Below are positions 21,788 to 32,471 of a DNA stretch of 64,000 nucleotides, piece after piece. Both the position numbers and the translations under genes were made by a program. Under the pieces are notes generated by a model that saw only the letters and a program-made list of their open reading frames with translations, made no database searches and was not told the origin of the DNA. How positions within the stretch are numbered: the first letter of the stretch is position 1; each line of letters begins with the position of its first letter. The stretch comes from Heterobasidion occidentale (taxonomy: Eukaryota > Basidiomycota > Agaricomycetes > Russulales > Bondarzewiaceae), in the NCBI GenBank assembly GCA_039111635.1, contig JBCAQO010000002.1, positions 186,001 to 250,000 on the forward strand. The letters run 5' to 3'.

Positions 21788-22548
21788 ATGCTCTTCCCCT
21801 CCGCACCCATTGCCGGCTAACTTGTGCTCATCAAAGACTAGGTCGCTGCGCCTGCCAACTTTCTGCTCCACCAAATTCTCGCTGCGTACATCAAGGCCAC
21901 TGCCTATGACGGTGCCAGCACGAGGTCGAAGACGGTTCTAGTTTTGGTGTCGGAGCCGTTGGCGAGATGGAAGGCGGTCGTGGCGCGGTCGGTAAGCACG
22001 CGTCTTTTGCTGCAAGTGATGAGTACTAACTTTTACTAAACTAGAACCTAAATCTGATGCAGAAAATCGAAGACCAGTCACTCGTCTTCCTGGACGTCCC
22101 ACCAAACGGTCCTTCAACCCTGCGCCCGCTCCTTGATCGCGTCCGGTCCACCGTTCACACCCTTCGTGGTGCTTGCCTCAAGCCCAACTCTGCCTCTGAC
22201 CGCCCGACACCCAATTTGTCGCCAGTGCTCGTCGTCGTCGACGATATTGCTGCGCTTTCATGGATTGGCCATCCATTGTCTGACGTTGCACGCTTCCTCC
22301 GCACCCTCACCACCCTCTGTATCCAGGTTAGTCCTCTTACTTTTTTGTCGCTCTGCTTCACCACCTCTCGCTCTGTTGTGCTGACACCCCTCTCACAGGA
22401 ATCTATCGCCCTTGTCGTCCGGCACCACACTGTGATCCCTGACGAACCTAGCCAAGACGACCTCTTGCGCATCCTCCTCCAACTCTCCTCCCTCCACTTC
22501 AACGTTCTCCCTCTCGCAAGCGGCAAGAGCAGTGCCGTCAGTGGTCAG
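21788..22548 (+). pseudogene. ELP6: ELP6 (Elongator subunit) fragment
   Basis: The plus strand reads as an ELP6-like RecA-fold ATPase-like subunit of Elongator, which modifies wobble uridines of tRNA. ATG at 21788-21790; exons 21788-21991, 22045-22326 and 22399-22548, with introns of 53 and 72 bp. Recognisable segments are LVLIKD, PANFLLHQILAAYIKA, TVLVLVSEPLARWKAV, NLNLMQKIED, VLVVVDDIAALSWIG and SIALVVRHH. Two stops interrupt exon 1 (TAA at 21818-21820 and TAG at 21839-21841). The fragment ends near SAVSGQ and then meets an unrelated fragment. It lies head to head with COG3, 45 bp apart. The ELP6 assignment rests on the pattern and is not certain. Confidence 0.55.
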
Positions 22549-22674
22549 GCATGTCCCTCCGCCTCTATGATTCTCTCTGACCCACCCCTAAATACTTTGA
22601 ACTCACGGGCTCAACATATGCTCCCTCACCTTGGTCGTTTTCTCATTAAAAGCACGCGCGCTGATTACATTGAC
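22549..22674. other. Junction between ELP6 and FAP1 fragments
   Basis: This short stretch has no recognisable coding content. It joins two gene fragments that converge on opposite strands. Confidence 0.4.
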
Positions 22675-23095
22675 AGGCTTCGGGTCCTGGGTGGAGCCGC
22701 AGAAGCACCTGCCGGGTGCGGGTCAGGGCTATGGGAGCAGGTTCAGAGAAGGAATGGGGCGCACCAGTAGCAATGCGGGACGGACTCGCGCTTGAACTGG
22801 CTCCCGGGGCAGCGCCAGTCGTCCTTCCTGCCGCTGTCGCCGCGCCTGCGCCAGGCATCCTTGATGTCCTTGACGCTCTTCGCGGCCCACAAGTGGACAC
22901 ACTTGAGGTAGAAGGTCATCCAGCAGTACTTCACGCGCTCCTGTTTGTGCTCGTGGCCGGCGGGGGCGCAGTGTAGGGGTCATGCGGGACGAAGGTGGGG
23001 GAGCAGATCCATATCGGCTGGGCAGGGATGATCGCGTTGAAGCAGATGGGGCAGTCGGGGTAGGGAGGGGTGCAGGGACGGTTGGGGGGTGGTGG
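22675..23095 (-). pseudogene. NFX1/FAP1-type RING-like finger fragment
   Basis: The minus strand encodes CPICFNAIIPAQPIWICSP, then, after a frame shift, YCWMTFYLKCVHLWAAKSVKD and DWRCPG. A 56-bp intron (22709-22764) is followed by CFCGSTQDPKP. This order matches the N-terminal RING/PHD-like finger and the following CFCG segment of NFX1-type zinc finger proteins such as yeast Fap1, a TOR/FKBP12-linked regulator. Two residues that should be Cys or His look altered (PGSQ where PGCQ is usual, WMTF for xxAF). Only this finger is present. Confidence 0.6.
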
Positions 23096-23329
23096 GTCGA
23101 GGGGTCAGAGAGCGGAGAGGTTGAGAATGAGGTACTCATATGCTTAGAGAGACTGGAAATGACGCACCTAATATCAAGGGGATGAGAGCAGGATCAATGT
23201 CGAGGTCGAGGTCAAGGGGTACTGGGAACTGGGTGGCGGTGGTGCAAAAAAAAAGAACAGTCAACACTGCAACGCGCTGTCAGCAATGTGTGGACGCGAC
23301 ACGACGTTGCAGCGTGCTTGATCACGAGA

Positions 23330-23560
23330 CGTTGAAGGACTGTTGAAGGGCACTGTGTGGTGTGACAATCAACGGACTGTGTGCGGCACGGCCGGACTGT
23401 GTGGCGCAGATTCACCACCAAATCTCGGACTGTCACCGAGAATCCGGACTGTGTGGCGCAACAGAGAGACTATATGCGTGGTGTAACAACAGTGTGATGA
23501 CTGTGGGTCCGCAATCTCCCGACTGTGTGCCGGCTCTTTCCCGATGCTGACTAAACTGTG
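23330..23560. repeat. Cluster of CGGACTGTGTGGCGCA-like words
   Basis: At least five variants of CGGACTGTGTG(G)CGC occur within 230 bp, some followed by CA-rich text. Such short repeated words near an element end can be transposase binding sites, but no partner end was found. Confidence 0.45.
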
Positions 23561-23877
23561 TCTCCCGGTTGCAGAATATCCTCAAGATCACAAACAATTC
23601 CGTATCTCTGGATCCCCTCATCCAAATGGTATGATTGGGGTATCATTTGAAAGGTGATGTATGTAAGGGCATTCTCTTTGTTTTGCAATAGCAATCTAAG
23701 AATAATTGAGGACTGGAGACTTGCTTTTTTGAGTTTTCTCTTCACTTGTGTATTTTGCCTTTAACAGCCTCAGTACTACATGTCTACTAATGAAACATTC
23801 AGGATTGTATCCTAACTATATTTTCAATTGATTGAATGAGACAGAATATCATATAGCACAAATTCCATTCCCCAAAA

Positions 23878-23907
23878 ACCAGACTGTGCTTTGCACAGTC
23901 TGGTTTT
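23878..23907. repeat. Perfect 13-14 bp hairpin with a 3-nt loop
   Basis: AACCAGACTGTGC and GCACAGTCTGGTT are exact reverse complements separated by TTT. The ACTGTG core is shared with the repeated words at 23330-23560. Confidence 0.7.
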
Positions 23908-23971
23908 AGCGGGTAGACTGTTTAAATCCATATCTATTGGACCCCTGATTCAATCTCACTGCTTCTGGGCC

Positions 23972-24990
23972 TCAAAATTGAAGCAGGGTATGAGGATCAC
24001 GGAAGTGTTTTTTTTTGCATTTATAGTTGCATTTAATTGGCAACACAGTAGTTTCGGATATCGGTGGACTCAAAAGTGTTGGTAATACTACTAGGAGCAT
24101 AAAGTAAAACATGGTGTCGGTCCAGAGCCTCGGGACCAGCCCTTGATACTCGAGGGAAAAGCCGATGGCGGGGGCAACGACGGCGTACAAGGGCAGGAAG
24201 AGCATAGTGAACGCGAAGGAGCCAGGGATGGCTGTGGTCAGATGCGCTGAGCAAAGAACATGGGGAAACGGAGGTGGACGACGTACCGGCCACGATGTAC
24301 TTTGTCCATAGGCTGAGAAGAGCACGGTCTTTCAGTTTGTTCCGGTGAAGATGCAAAGGCACTTACTCGGATACCAAGGCCACTTTTCTCAGGACGGTCA
24401 GGAGCACCGCGAGATAAAGCATGTACCAGTGGCCAGAGTCGAGCCCAGTCGCCTGCTTGAGGTTGCTCCAAAAGAGAATGACGGAGAATCCAAACAGGAC
24501 CTGTGAGGGGTACGTGAAGGCAGAGAAGAGACACACGGGAAACAGAGCTGCTCACCACACTGTGATAGAGCACATCGAGGACCCAGAGCTAGAACGCGGT
24601 CTTTGTGAAAAACGCGTTTTGCTGACCGAGCATGTAGAGCTGTGGATGGCGATCGAGGATGCGGGCCGAGACAAACTGGTCAAAGATGCCGATGACAAGC
24701 GGCGGGAGGACGGTGAAGACGACGGTCCAGGACTCGTACGCGATCTGGCCCGAAATGTTGTTGAAGAACGAGAACTGTGGCGATGGGGTCAGACGGGTAT
24801 ACGGAACACGAGATGTGACGAACCCAGAACTGGGTCATGTACAGCACGGTGTTCTTGTAGGACGAGTCTGCGCGAGGGAACGTGAGCCACGGGCGCACGC
24901 ATGCGAGCACGTCACACACAGAGGATGAGCTTGGACAGGTACTGGTAGCTCCAGGCGCCGTGGACCAAGAGCAACTTAGGTTCGACTACA
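23972..24990 (-). pseudogene. P4-ATPase (phospholipid flippase) 3' fragment, copy 1
   Basis: The minus strand encodes the C-terminal membrane region of a Drs2/Dnf-type P4-ATPase, which moves phospholipids to the cytosolic leaflet. In order: KNTVLYMTQFW, FDQFVSARILDRHPQLYMLGQQNAF, FWSNLKQATGLDSGHWYMLYLAVLL, and the C-terminal segment GSFAFTMLFLPLYAVVAPAIG followed by LVPRLWTDTMFYF. These lie in several exons separated by short introns, with a stop after the KTAF segment near 24592. The ATP-binding and phosphorylation domains are missing. It is a diverged copy of 34210-34840. Confidence 0.75.
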
Positions 24991-25582
24991 GTCAGCTTAA
25001 AGTCGCGAGCGCGTCATGTTCAGTCAGAATCAGTATATTGAAAGTCATCAAAAAGTCAAGTTGTCGTCAAGAAAAGTCAAACTAGAGTAAAAAAAAAGTC
25101 ACGCGAGCGTCGTCGGATAGTTTGTATGCCCTTACAGGGGTGCTAATATGGAATCTGCTTGAGTTCTCTTCTGAAGACTGCTGCCACTCCTTCCTCAGCT
25201 TCAATATCTCCAATGGCCATTGATTCTAAACCTCGCCTCCACGCTTTCAAACGCACAGTTCAAGTATTGCCTCTCCATCATCCGCATGCTCAAAAAGCAG
25301 AACAACGCACCAAGCCAGTCAGATACAAAGCCACGTCAGGTAAACCAATTATCGTCGAGGTCGTAGCGGGTGTCCAAGCAATTCCATGACTACTTAGTTC
25401 TAGGGCTGCCCATCTCCTGCCCACCTCTGTTTGCATGAAGAATGAATGAGATGAGTCATATGGAAAAAAAGAGGCCGCCGAAGTGCGCAAGGCTGCCATG
25501 GCTGGCCATGCTCAACCACATGCGCCCAGTGCGCGCTAGCAGCGCTTAGCGCAAAGCAATTGCCTTGCGCTAGGCCGAGACG
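24991..25582. other. No supported gene
   Basis: Only short open frames occur, including a 76-codon plus-strand frame at 25159-25389 with no recognisable domain. The AGTCAAAAGTC-type words near 25035-25100 recur a few times. Confidence 0.3.
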
Positions 25583-26076
25583 TTAGCGTAGAAGAAAAGA
25601 TTGACAATGCGTGAAACGTACCTTTGAGGTGATGGGGTAGAAACCATACTCTACCGGCTCGCCGAAAGCATGCCCAAGGCCTGCTTGATTGGTACTTGAG
25701 AGTGGCACAGAAATCATTGTGGGATCGGAGGAGGAAGGTTGAATCTGAACAGAGACAGACTGCGTCGTCGGCGGCTCTTCGTGGACTCGCCATTCAAGAC
25801 CTGTATATCATCAGATAGTGGTATTTAGTAGATGAATATGTGTGATTAGAGGCACTTACTGGCTGTATCAATCGAACTTGAGCTCGGAGAGCTGGAAGCC
25901 TGTGAGGTTGACTCGCCATGCGCAATAGACTCGTCGCATGGTGAGCTCAGATTGTCCGCCAGAGGGAGTGATTGTAGCCGGGTGTCGGTAGCACTGGGAG
26001 TGGTGCTCTCGCTTCTGAGAGACAGAACAAAAGTATCAGGAGGGAGAAATTTGAAGGGGTTATCGAGCTGTAGCAT
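25583..26076 (-). CDS. Small two-exon hypothetical gene
   Basis: The ATG at 26074-26076 begins MLQLDNPFKFLPPDTFVLSL. The frame is Ser/Thr/Pro rich and runs to a GT...AG intron of 59 bp (25801-25859, GTAAGT...TACAG). It then continues LEWRVHEEPPTTQSVSVQIQ to a stop at 25583-25585. A possible second donor (GTACGT) after PITSK could change the end. No family is recognised. It sits beside the right COG3 arm in the fragment mosaic, so it may also be a captured piece. Coding status rests on the clean splice alone. Confidence 0.35.
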
Positions 26077-26304
26077 GGTGGTGAGAGGAAAGTTCAATGT
26101 CGACGTGTCCAAACACTGCTTGAACGACAAGGAAAGAAAGTCGTGTGGAAGTCGTGTGGAAGTTGTGTGGAAGTCGTGTGAAAGTTGTGTGAAAGTCAAG
26201 CATCAGGAAAAGCGCTTAAATCTGGTGACGCCGGCGAATCCCGACATGGGCATGCATGCCCTGACAAGCACTGGTAAGCCTGGGTATGTTTTTTCTGCTC
26301 TCCC

Positions 26305-27606
26305 CATGCAGCTGAAGAGTGTCGCCGCCGTGAAAGCCGCTGTCGAGAAATCGTCTAGCACGTTCAGAGTGCGTCTGGCATCTTCAATGCCTTCGTGTCG
26401 CTCACTTTGTTTCCAGTTCCCACAAAACGAGGCTGGTCCATCCCGTCCGTCCATGCCGCTTGCCTCATTGCCTTCAAAACTCCCATCGTCCCGCCCATCT
26501 ACCCCAACTCCTTCTTCCCAATTCCAAGTCTCACATCTACACCCACCACACCCAATTCACTCCGGAACAATTCTACGACTGGCACGCCTCTCTCGACCGC
26601 GCCATTGCTCATGGACAGGAGGCTCACTTCCGCGCCCATCTCGCTGCGCTCGCGCGGCACCTCGACTTGTGCGATTGACTGGTGGAGAGAGAGGAGGAGG
26701 TCGATCAGGAGATAACAAGGATGATGGAAGAGTGGAGACGCGTTGAGGAGGGAGGCGAGAGTATGAAGGAGGCGTGCGAGAGGTTGTTGGAGGAACGGGT
26801 TAGTCTGTTAATCCGCACAACACGTTCTCTATCTCTGGATTTCTCCTGCTTTTTTATCAGAATCATCTGGCATATCAATATGTTTGCGGCTGATGATGAC
26901 TTCATACGATCAGGATGCCCTCCTCGAGCTGCAAGACACACTTGGCGCCCGCCTCGACTACTTCGCCGAGCTCGAGCACGCGACCCGCAAGCTCAACCAT
27001 CCGGGTGAGGCTCTCGTCCTTCAAACGGACTTTTTGTATATGGTCGAGCGTGTCGATGTGTGCATAGAGTTTCTGAAGGGTCACGTATGGTCTCTCTCCC
27101 ATCACTTTCACACTGAGTCTCACATTTACGCGCTGGTTCTTTCTAGAACAGCGCCATTACAAGGAAGCAGACATCTACCTTCTCCGTTTTGAGCAATGCA
27201 TGACACGTGCTATGACCCTCGTCAAGATGTACGCCGTTGGTTTGCTTCGCGCGCTCGCGCAGGATGACGCGAGGCGACTTGGTGAGAATGTGTGGTTGCA
27301 GTCTTCTCTATGAATCTAAGCTGTTTGCTAACCTGTTCTTCACTTACATGACCGTCTCACGCATGACGGTCTAACCTCACAGGACGTGTCCCCTACTGCC
27401 CAGTATCACCTGCTCTATACACGTTTCGCAACCGTCGCTGCCACCTTGTCCCCGCTCCTCTCTGAGCTCGAGCACCGTGCCGCGGCACACCCGGCATCTC
27501 TGTCTTCCCTCCTCGATGAGTGCCATGTTGCATACTTCAGCGCTCGGAGGAGCTTGTTGGTAGCTAGAATCGCGGAGGAGGTGAAAGGACTGGAGCCTGG
27601 GAGGGC
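26305..27606 (+). pseudogene. COG3: COG3 fragment, second copy (right arm of the inverted repeat)
   Basis: This arm is the reverse complement of 20313-21627 and encodes the same COG3 segment, from QLKSVAAVK to EVKGLEPGRA. It keeps the introns, including the one of about 115 bp after the LLEER segment. The start codon and first 40 or so codons are missing (unrelated text ending FSALPM precedes it), and the last exon is missing (GGRHLAKVK follows). Because both ends are cut, this copy cannot be a working gene. Confidence 0.8.
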
Positions 27607-28263
27607 TGGGCGGTTGGGTGGAAGACATCTTGCCAAAGTGAAATAAGACAAGATATATTGAATACATGACTCACCATTAGTACAGAAAAGTGGGGCGCTC
27701 TGCGCGCAGACGACGAGGGAGCCACCAAAGAGGAAAAGCGGCGCCACAAGTTGCAGTGCTTGATGCTCTCTTCAGCGCGGGAATGGCGGTGGCGGCAGCA
27801 GCGGTTGTAGGCAACGACAGGAGCATAGGGACATGGTGGTTGATGAGAAAGGACAAACCAGAATTCCGATCGGGGAGCACTGAGTATGTAACCTGTGTCT
27901 CACGTTGGCAGTTCAACCAGCGCGAGAGGGGGGTGCTGTAACCTGTGTACTTTCATCAGCAGTTATCCCAGACTATTAGCCCTGGGCTATGGGCTATTAG
28001 CCTGGCTAATAGCCTGATGTTCTAGCTATGAGACGTTCCCGTCTATGTTGCTAGCGGGCTCGGTCTCCCCAAACGGCACAGAAGTTATATCGGCAGCGTG
28101 ATAGATGCAGACAGCCCGCGAACTACCTTCTCCTGCACCGTCAACTCCTTCGACCTATACAAAAAATGGTCAAAAACCTGCTGCGGCATTCGTCACATCC
28201 GCACAAATCACTTGCCTAGCAGTCAAGTCAACAGTCACTTGTCGAGGGCCTCTATCTGCTCGT
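27607..28263. other. No gene; palindromic hairpin at 27992-28014
   Basis: No coding sequence is supported. GGCTATTAGCC at 27992-28002 and its reverse complement at 28004-28014 form an 11-bp stem with a one-base gap. The tetranucleotide CTAG follows at 28022-28025. Confidence 0.5.
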
Positions 28264-28800
28264 CCTAGCCAAACTCAGATGAAAGCAATTTGGCTTGCGC
28301 CATCTCCATAGTGGCCAGATACGTCCTCGCCTCAACGTGCAGCTTTGACAAACACCCTTTCAAGCCTTCTAGGTCCTGAGGCGACTCTCCATGAGTGATG
28401 ACTATGTTCTTGTACTTGGGCTCGACAGACTGTAAACAGACGTCGTCAGCGAACCCTATTACGCGATCAAACATGGTGTCCAGACTGAACATACCTTGGC
28501 ACACTTCTCTTGTTGCCGAATCTCCGCATTGTCCATCATCCAGTCTTTTACAACATGCTTCCTTGAAATCGTCAACTCGACGCGCGTATCTGGGCCTTCG
28601 CTTATTGTTCGTCCACTACTCTTGTTCTTTGTCAAACGGGCGTGCCATCTTGGGACATCGTCGGCCCTTCTTAAACAGGCACAGTCGGTCTTGCAGAGCG
28701 CTGTAGTCAGACTGAAGTCCCAAATCAGTCTTCCGCACGAAACTCAAGCATCGAACATAGCATACCTCATGCTTCGCGAGCTGAGACTTAGTGGACGACT
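28264..28800 (-). pseudogene. Unidentified two-exon gene fragment
   Basis: The minus strand has an open frame that includes ARLTKNKSSGRTISEGPDTR and HVVKDWMMDNAEIRQQEKCAK. A plausible 68-bp intron (GTATGT...TTACAG) follows, then SVEPKYKNIVITHGESPQDL and VEARTYLATMEMAQAKLL, with a TAG at about 28265. The peptide is helical and charged. I do not recognise the family. A start codon is not apparent, so it is taken as a fragment. Confidence 0.35.
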
Positions 28801-28984
28801 TGTAGCATTTGGAGTCGCGAGTGCCCTTCGGTTGCCTAACTAATCTCTTGAATCTGGTGTACACGGCTTCGCTCGTTCTCCATCTCGATCTTGAAGCCGG
28901 TCGTCTGCACGCGACAGTCGTCAGCTCGCAGCAAACGGGAGGCCCGACAGCGAATGCATTGCCGCAAAGAAAATTACGTACCTG

Positions 28985-29924
28985 AGCTATTGTGGCCCTT
29001 GACGTCCGCAGGCTTATCCAGCTGCGCCAGAATGTTCATCGCGGGCATCTTGCCAAGCTCGACACCCATCTGGTCTGTTGCGCCAGTTCAGCAGACACGC
29101 ATACATGCACCCACCCACCCAAGGAGGCACGCACCGACCATGTTGATACCCCGGATGACGCCCTGCGTGAAGATCTTGTGCTCGTAGAGCGCGATAAACG
29201 GACCGAACGTCACGGGCAAGAGCAGCGGGAAGAAAAGGCTGTTGCTCGGCCGGTTGCCCGCGTAAATCTTGCTCTTCACGAGTGCCTCGCTTGTACCCAC
29301 CTCCTACGACACTAACCATTCGTCAGCACCACCGAAACAGCACATGGAAACCCCCCAAGAGGGAATGCGAGAGAGAACAAAGGAGGGCGGCGCACCTGGC
29401 GCACCTGCTCCTCGGTCTTGCCGAACGCAAGCGCCTCGGGCGGCGCGAGGTAGTAGCTGAGCAGGATGCAGTGGTGCAGAGAGCCGCGGAGCGGGTTGTG
29501 CGACGTCGCGGGGGCGAGGAAGTCCGTCGGAACGAGCTTTGTGCCCTGGTGCAGCAATTGATAGAACAAGTGCTGCTCGTTCGTGCCTGTCGCACCCCAG
29601 ATAATCGGTTGCAGGACGCGCAGTACAGTCAGCTTCGACATTGGAGAGAGGGTAGAGAGAGCAGAGACGCACGCTAGTCTGATAGTCGACGCGTTTGCCG
29701 CCCTTGGTAATGAACTTGCTGGTAGACTCCGTGTCACCCTGCTGGAAGTAGTCCGCAAACTTGTACATGTACTGGTCGTACGAGAGCAGCGCGTACATTT
29801 GGGAGCCTGCAAGCACACACACGGTTCAGCCGCGAGAGAAGCAGATAAAAGACAGAGTGCGCGCACCATAAAAGTCGTTGTACCAAAGCTCAATGACGGC
29901 AAGAAGTACGGGCAGGTTCTCCTC
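28985..29924 (-). pseudogene. Glucose-6-phosphate isomerase 3' fragment, copy 1
   Basis: The minus strand encodes several exons of phosphoglucose isomerase, the glycolytic enzyme that interconverts glucose 6-phosphate and fructose 6-phosphate. In order from 29924: [63 protein letters not shown] with [35 protein letters not shown] with [13 protein letters not shown], and VELGKMPAMNILAQLDKPAD. The Gly-Thr-Asn and His/Lys regions of the active site are partly present, but the chain is rearranged and interrupted. It is nearly identical to 36740-37390. Confidence 0.8.
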
Positions 29925-30141
29925 GAGCGAACGCCTGCCTCTCGAGAAGTTGGGTGTCGGAGAACCGCGCGCGCAGGACGTGTCGCTTCATCGCGCACGA
30001 GCAGAGCATCCTCGTGTGTTCCACGCACACGATACTCTTGTTGCACGCGCAGGGCGAGAGATAGCAGAATACATTACAGACCTTGCACTGGTACTGCTCT
30101 TCGATCTGGTCCGCTTCGATGAGGGACTCGCGGTTAGCGAA
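29925..30141 (-). pseudogene. KDM5/JARID1-type C5HC2 zinc finger fragment inside the isomerase
   Basis: The text [59 protein letters not shown] and [11 protein letters not shown] fits the C5HC2 zinc finger that follows the JmjC domain in KDM5-type histone H3K4 demethylases. It is preceded by isomerase text TLFIIVSKTF and followed by isomerase text LEENLPVL. Nothing else of KDM5 is present. The family call rests on the cysteine pattern and on flanking residues. Confidence 0.6.
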
Positions 30142-30300
30142 GGTCTTGCTGACAATGATGAAAAGCGTGCACTTGGGGTCGCACGCGCGGAGTCTCCGTG
30201 AGGTGAGTGCCATCGATCTTGAAGACGAAATTGGCAGCGAGGTCGTGCTTGACCTAGTGGTACAGGGCCTCGGTGACCATGGCGGGGCTAAGATCGGGCT
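30142..30300 (-). pseudogene. Glucose-6-phosphate isomerase 5'-ward fragment, copy 1
   Basis: Minus-strand text SPAMVTEALYH, then a stop (TAG), then VKHDLAANFVFKIDGTHLTE, then in another frame CTLFIIVSKTF, is the segment of isomerase that binds the sugar phosphate. It corresponds to NLGPVMVTEALCHHAKCNL in copy 2 at about 37700-37870. Confidence 0.65.
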
Positions 30301-32471
30301 GTGGATGGAAAGAGTGTCAGAGAGCCGGAGAGGACTATTGATTGAGGACAGAGTGATCAAGAGTCAGCGGAGTTGGAGGAAGGAAGAAGAAGAGAGGCTG
30401 CGTATCAGGGGAAGGAACATGCATGGGTAGAGTCGAGGGCAAAGACATCGAGAGAGGGGTAGCAGGGAGGGGAACGAGAGCTACGCACCTGTGTACCACT
30501 CGGGTGCTCATCGAAGGCGCGTCCGTCGTGGACGTCCCCATTGTCCGTGCTCAACTCCCTTCCCAACCTATCTCTTTGCTGCCGCCGCCGCCATTACCCT
30601 TCCTCCGCCGACAGCCAGTTATATTAGGTCGAGGGCGGGACGGTCGATGCATGAGAGGTCGAGGGAGTGAAGAGCGAGGATCGAGGAGAGTTGGGAGGGC
30701 GAAGGGAAGACAAGTCGAGGATGTTTGAAGTTGAGCGGGCGCAAGGTATAGCGTGCGTGGGGACGAGAGGACGAGGAGAAGAGAGGGTGTGAGAATGGGG
30801 GAGTGGAGCGTGCGCGAGGTGGAACGTGGGTGAGGTCTCAGCGATGAGGCAGGACGATGGAGGAGTGAATGAGGCGTCGACGAGAGGAGGGGTCGAGAGG
30901 TCGTGCGTGCGTGTGGGGCTGGAGGAGGCGTGCGGGCACAGATGTAGGTCGCAGACGAAGATGAATATGCGGGCCCAAGGCGGGAGTAATCGAGGGGATG
31001 AGCGCGCGTGGCGTCGCAGAGACAAATTTGCGGGGGGTCGAGCGTCCAAACATTGACGGCCGAGGGGTTGAGAAGAGGCTGGTGCGTCGGGTCGAAGAAA
31101 CAAGCGGGAGTGCACTGGGCGGAGGCCGTCTAATGCGTTCGAAGGGACGAGCACGCGTGCCGTCGTGTTGGGTGAGGAGGAAGATGGGGAGACGGCAATC
31201 GTGCTACGCAGTTAGGTTTAGATGGAGGCGTTGAGGTGGCAGCGTCTTCGCGCTCAAGAAAGCTGAAGGTGTCGACTGTGCGCGCGGGAGGTTCACGAGT
31301 CGGTTAGTGTAAGAGTAGACGGAAATACACACCTTGCTTTGAGAACAGCGTGGAGATGGGGATTAAACTTCGTCGGCCCTCTATATAACATTGGTTCCCC
31401 AAAAAAGACGAACGGCTTTCAGAACTCACTGATAATTTCCCAATTCCACTACCTTAGCATTCCCTGGCCGCTCCTCCTCGCTACCCCAACAATCTCAGCC
31501 TACCCTCCGACCCCTTGAGTAGATGATAGTGTTAGGGACAATATTGGATGCGACGGATGGCGGAAACGCCGAGGCTCGAGGTCGATAATCGTTCGATGGT
31601 GGAGATTCTAGAGACGCGACTGTGGGTGGAGATCAAGAGTGTTTTCGAGGAGATTTGTTGTGCAGTGAGCGCTGCTTCGAATGCGATGCGCGTGGGAACA
31701 GTAAAAGCGGTAGTGGTTTCGATGTCAGAGTGTTTCCCTGCGAAGTCCTGCATGTGCTAATTGCTTATTCTAATAAGATCACGACACGGCCTCTTCTCCG
31801 ACCCACTTGATGTCAAGTAGGCCTCTTGCCTCTGCATCATAGACTCTGCAATACTTCCCCCCTCCCTCCCGGCTCCTTCGTGGTCGCTCGACATCTCTCC
31901 TTGCTCCAGCGTGCCCTTATCGAGCATAGCATCCCGACCTGGGGCCGACGCTCAAAGAGACCGAGCTGGAGCCCCTGATCGAGCAGTACTTCGTCCCGGA
32001 CGCGTTCTTCTACGCCATCTCGGCGGTGAGGGGTCTTCCTGCACGCGTACACGGCGCTTCTCTCGCTGCCTCTGACCACGTACGCCATCGACTGGCTTGC
32101 TCGCCTGTCTAGAGAGTAACCTGTCGACCACCTCCACGCTACCGTCTTTTCAGGTCGGTCGTTTGCGAGCGCGGCTGCAACGCTGGCCTGGGACGACGCT
32201 GTGAAGAACATCCTCATCAGCGACCATCTCCAAAGACTTGTCGGCTGCCGATCAAATAACATTATCAAACGGCCCACTATCAGGCACCACGTACGATGTA
32301 CCAGAATCAACCCCGTCCGATGTCTAAAGGGTCAGGTTGTCGCGGTGAAGCTGCGTGATGAGGGTCGAGTCCTTGTAACTCCTTTCAGAAAGTGTGTCGA
32401 GCTCGGCAATGGGGTCGTTGAACGCCTGTCGAGGCTGTTAATAATCTCATAGTATAGAAGGAGAGAGGAAT
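30301..32471. other. No supported gene; low-complexity GC-rich and repeat text
   Basis: Open frames of up to 176 codons on the minus strand (30624-31154) are Ser/Pro/His rich with no domain and no introns. They look like compositional ORFs. A minus-strand frame at 31532-31753 (GKHSDIETTTAFTVPTRIAF) and plus-strand text near 31945-32030 (TLKETELEPLIEQYF) look more like real coding remains, but I cannot place either in a family. Confidence 0.35.

Larger units (their letters stand above)
23096..23970. other. No gene; short repeats and a hairpin
   Basis: No coding sequence is supported. The stretch holds several copies of a GGACTGTGTG-type word (23330-23545), a perfect hairpin (23878-23907) and AT-rich sequence. 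It may be the subterminal part of a DNA transposon. Confidence 0.4.

Noticed and set aside
30624..31154. 176-codon minus-strand ORF
   Set aside because: Low-complexity Ser/Pro/His composition in a GC-rich region, with equally long frames on the other strand. No domain, intron or homologous copy.
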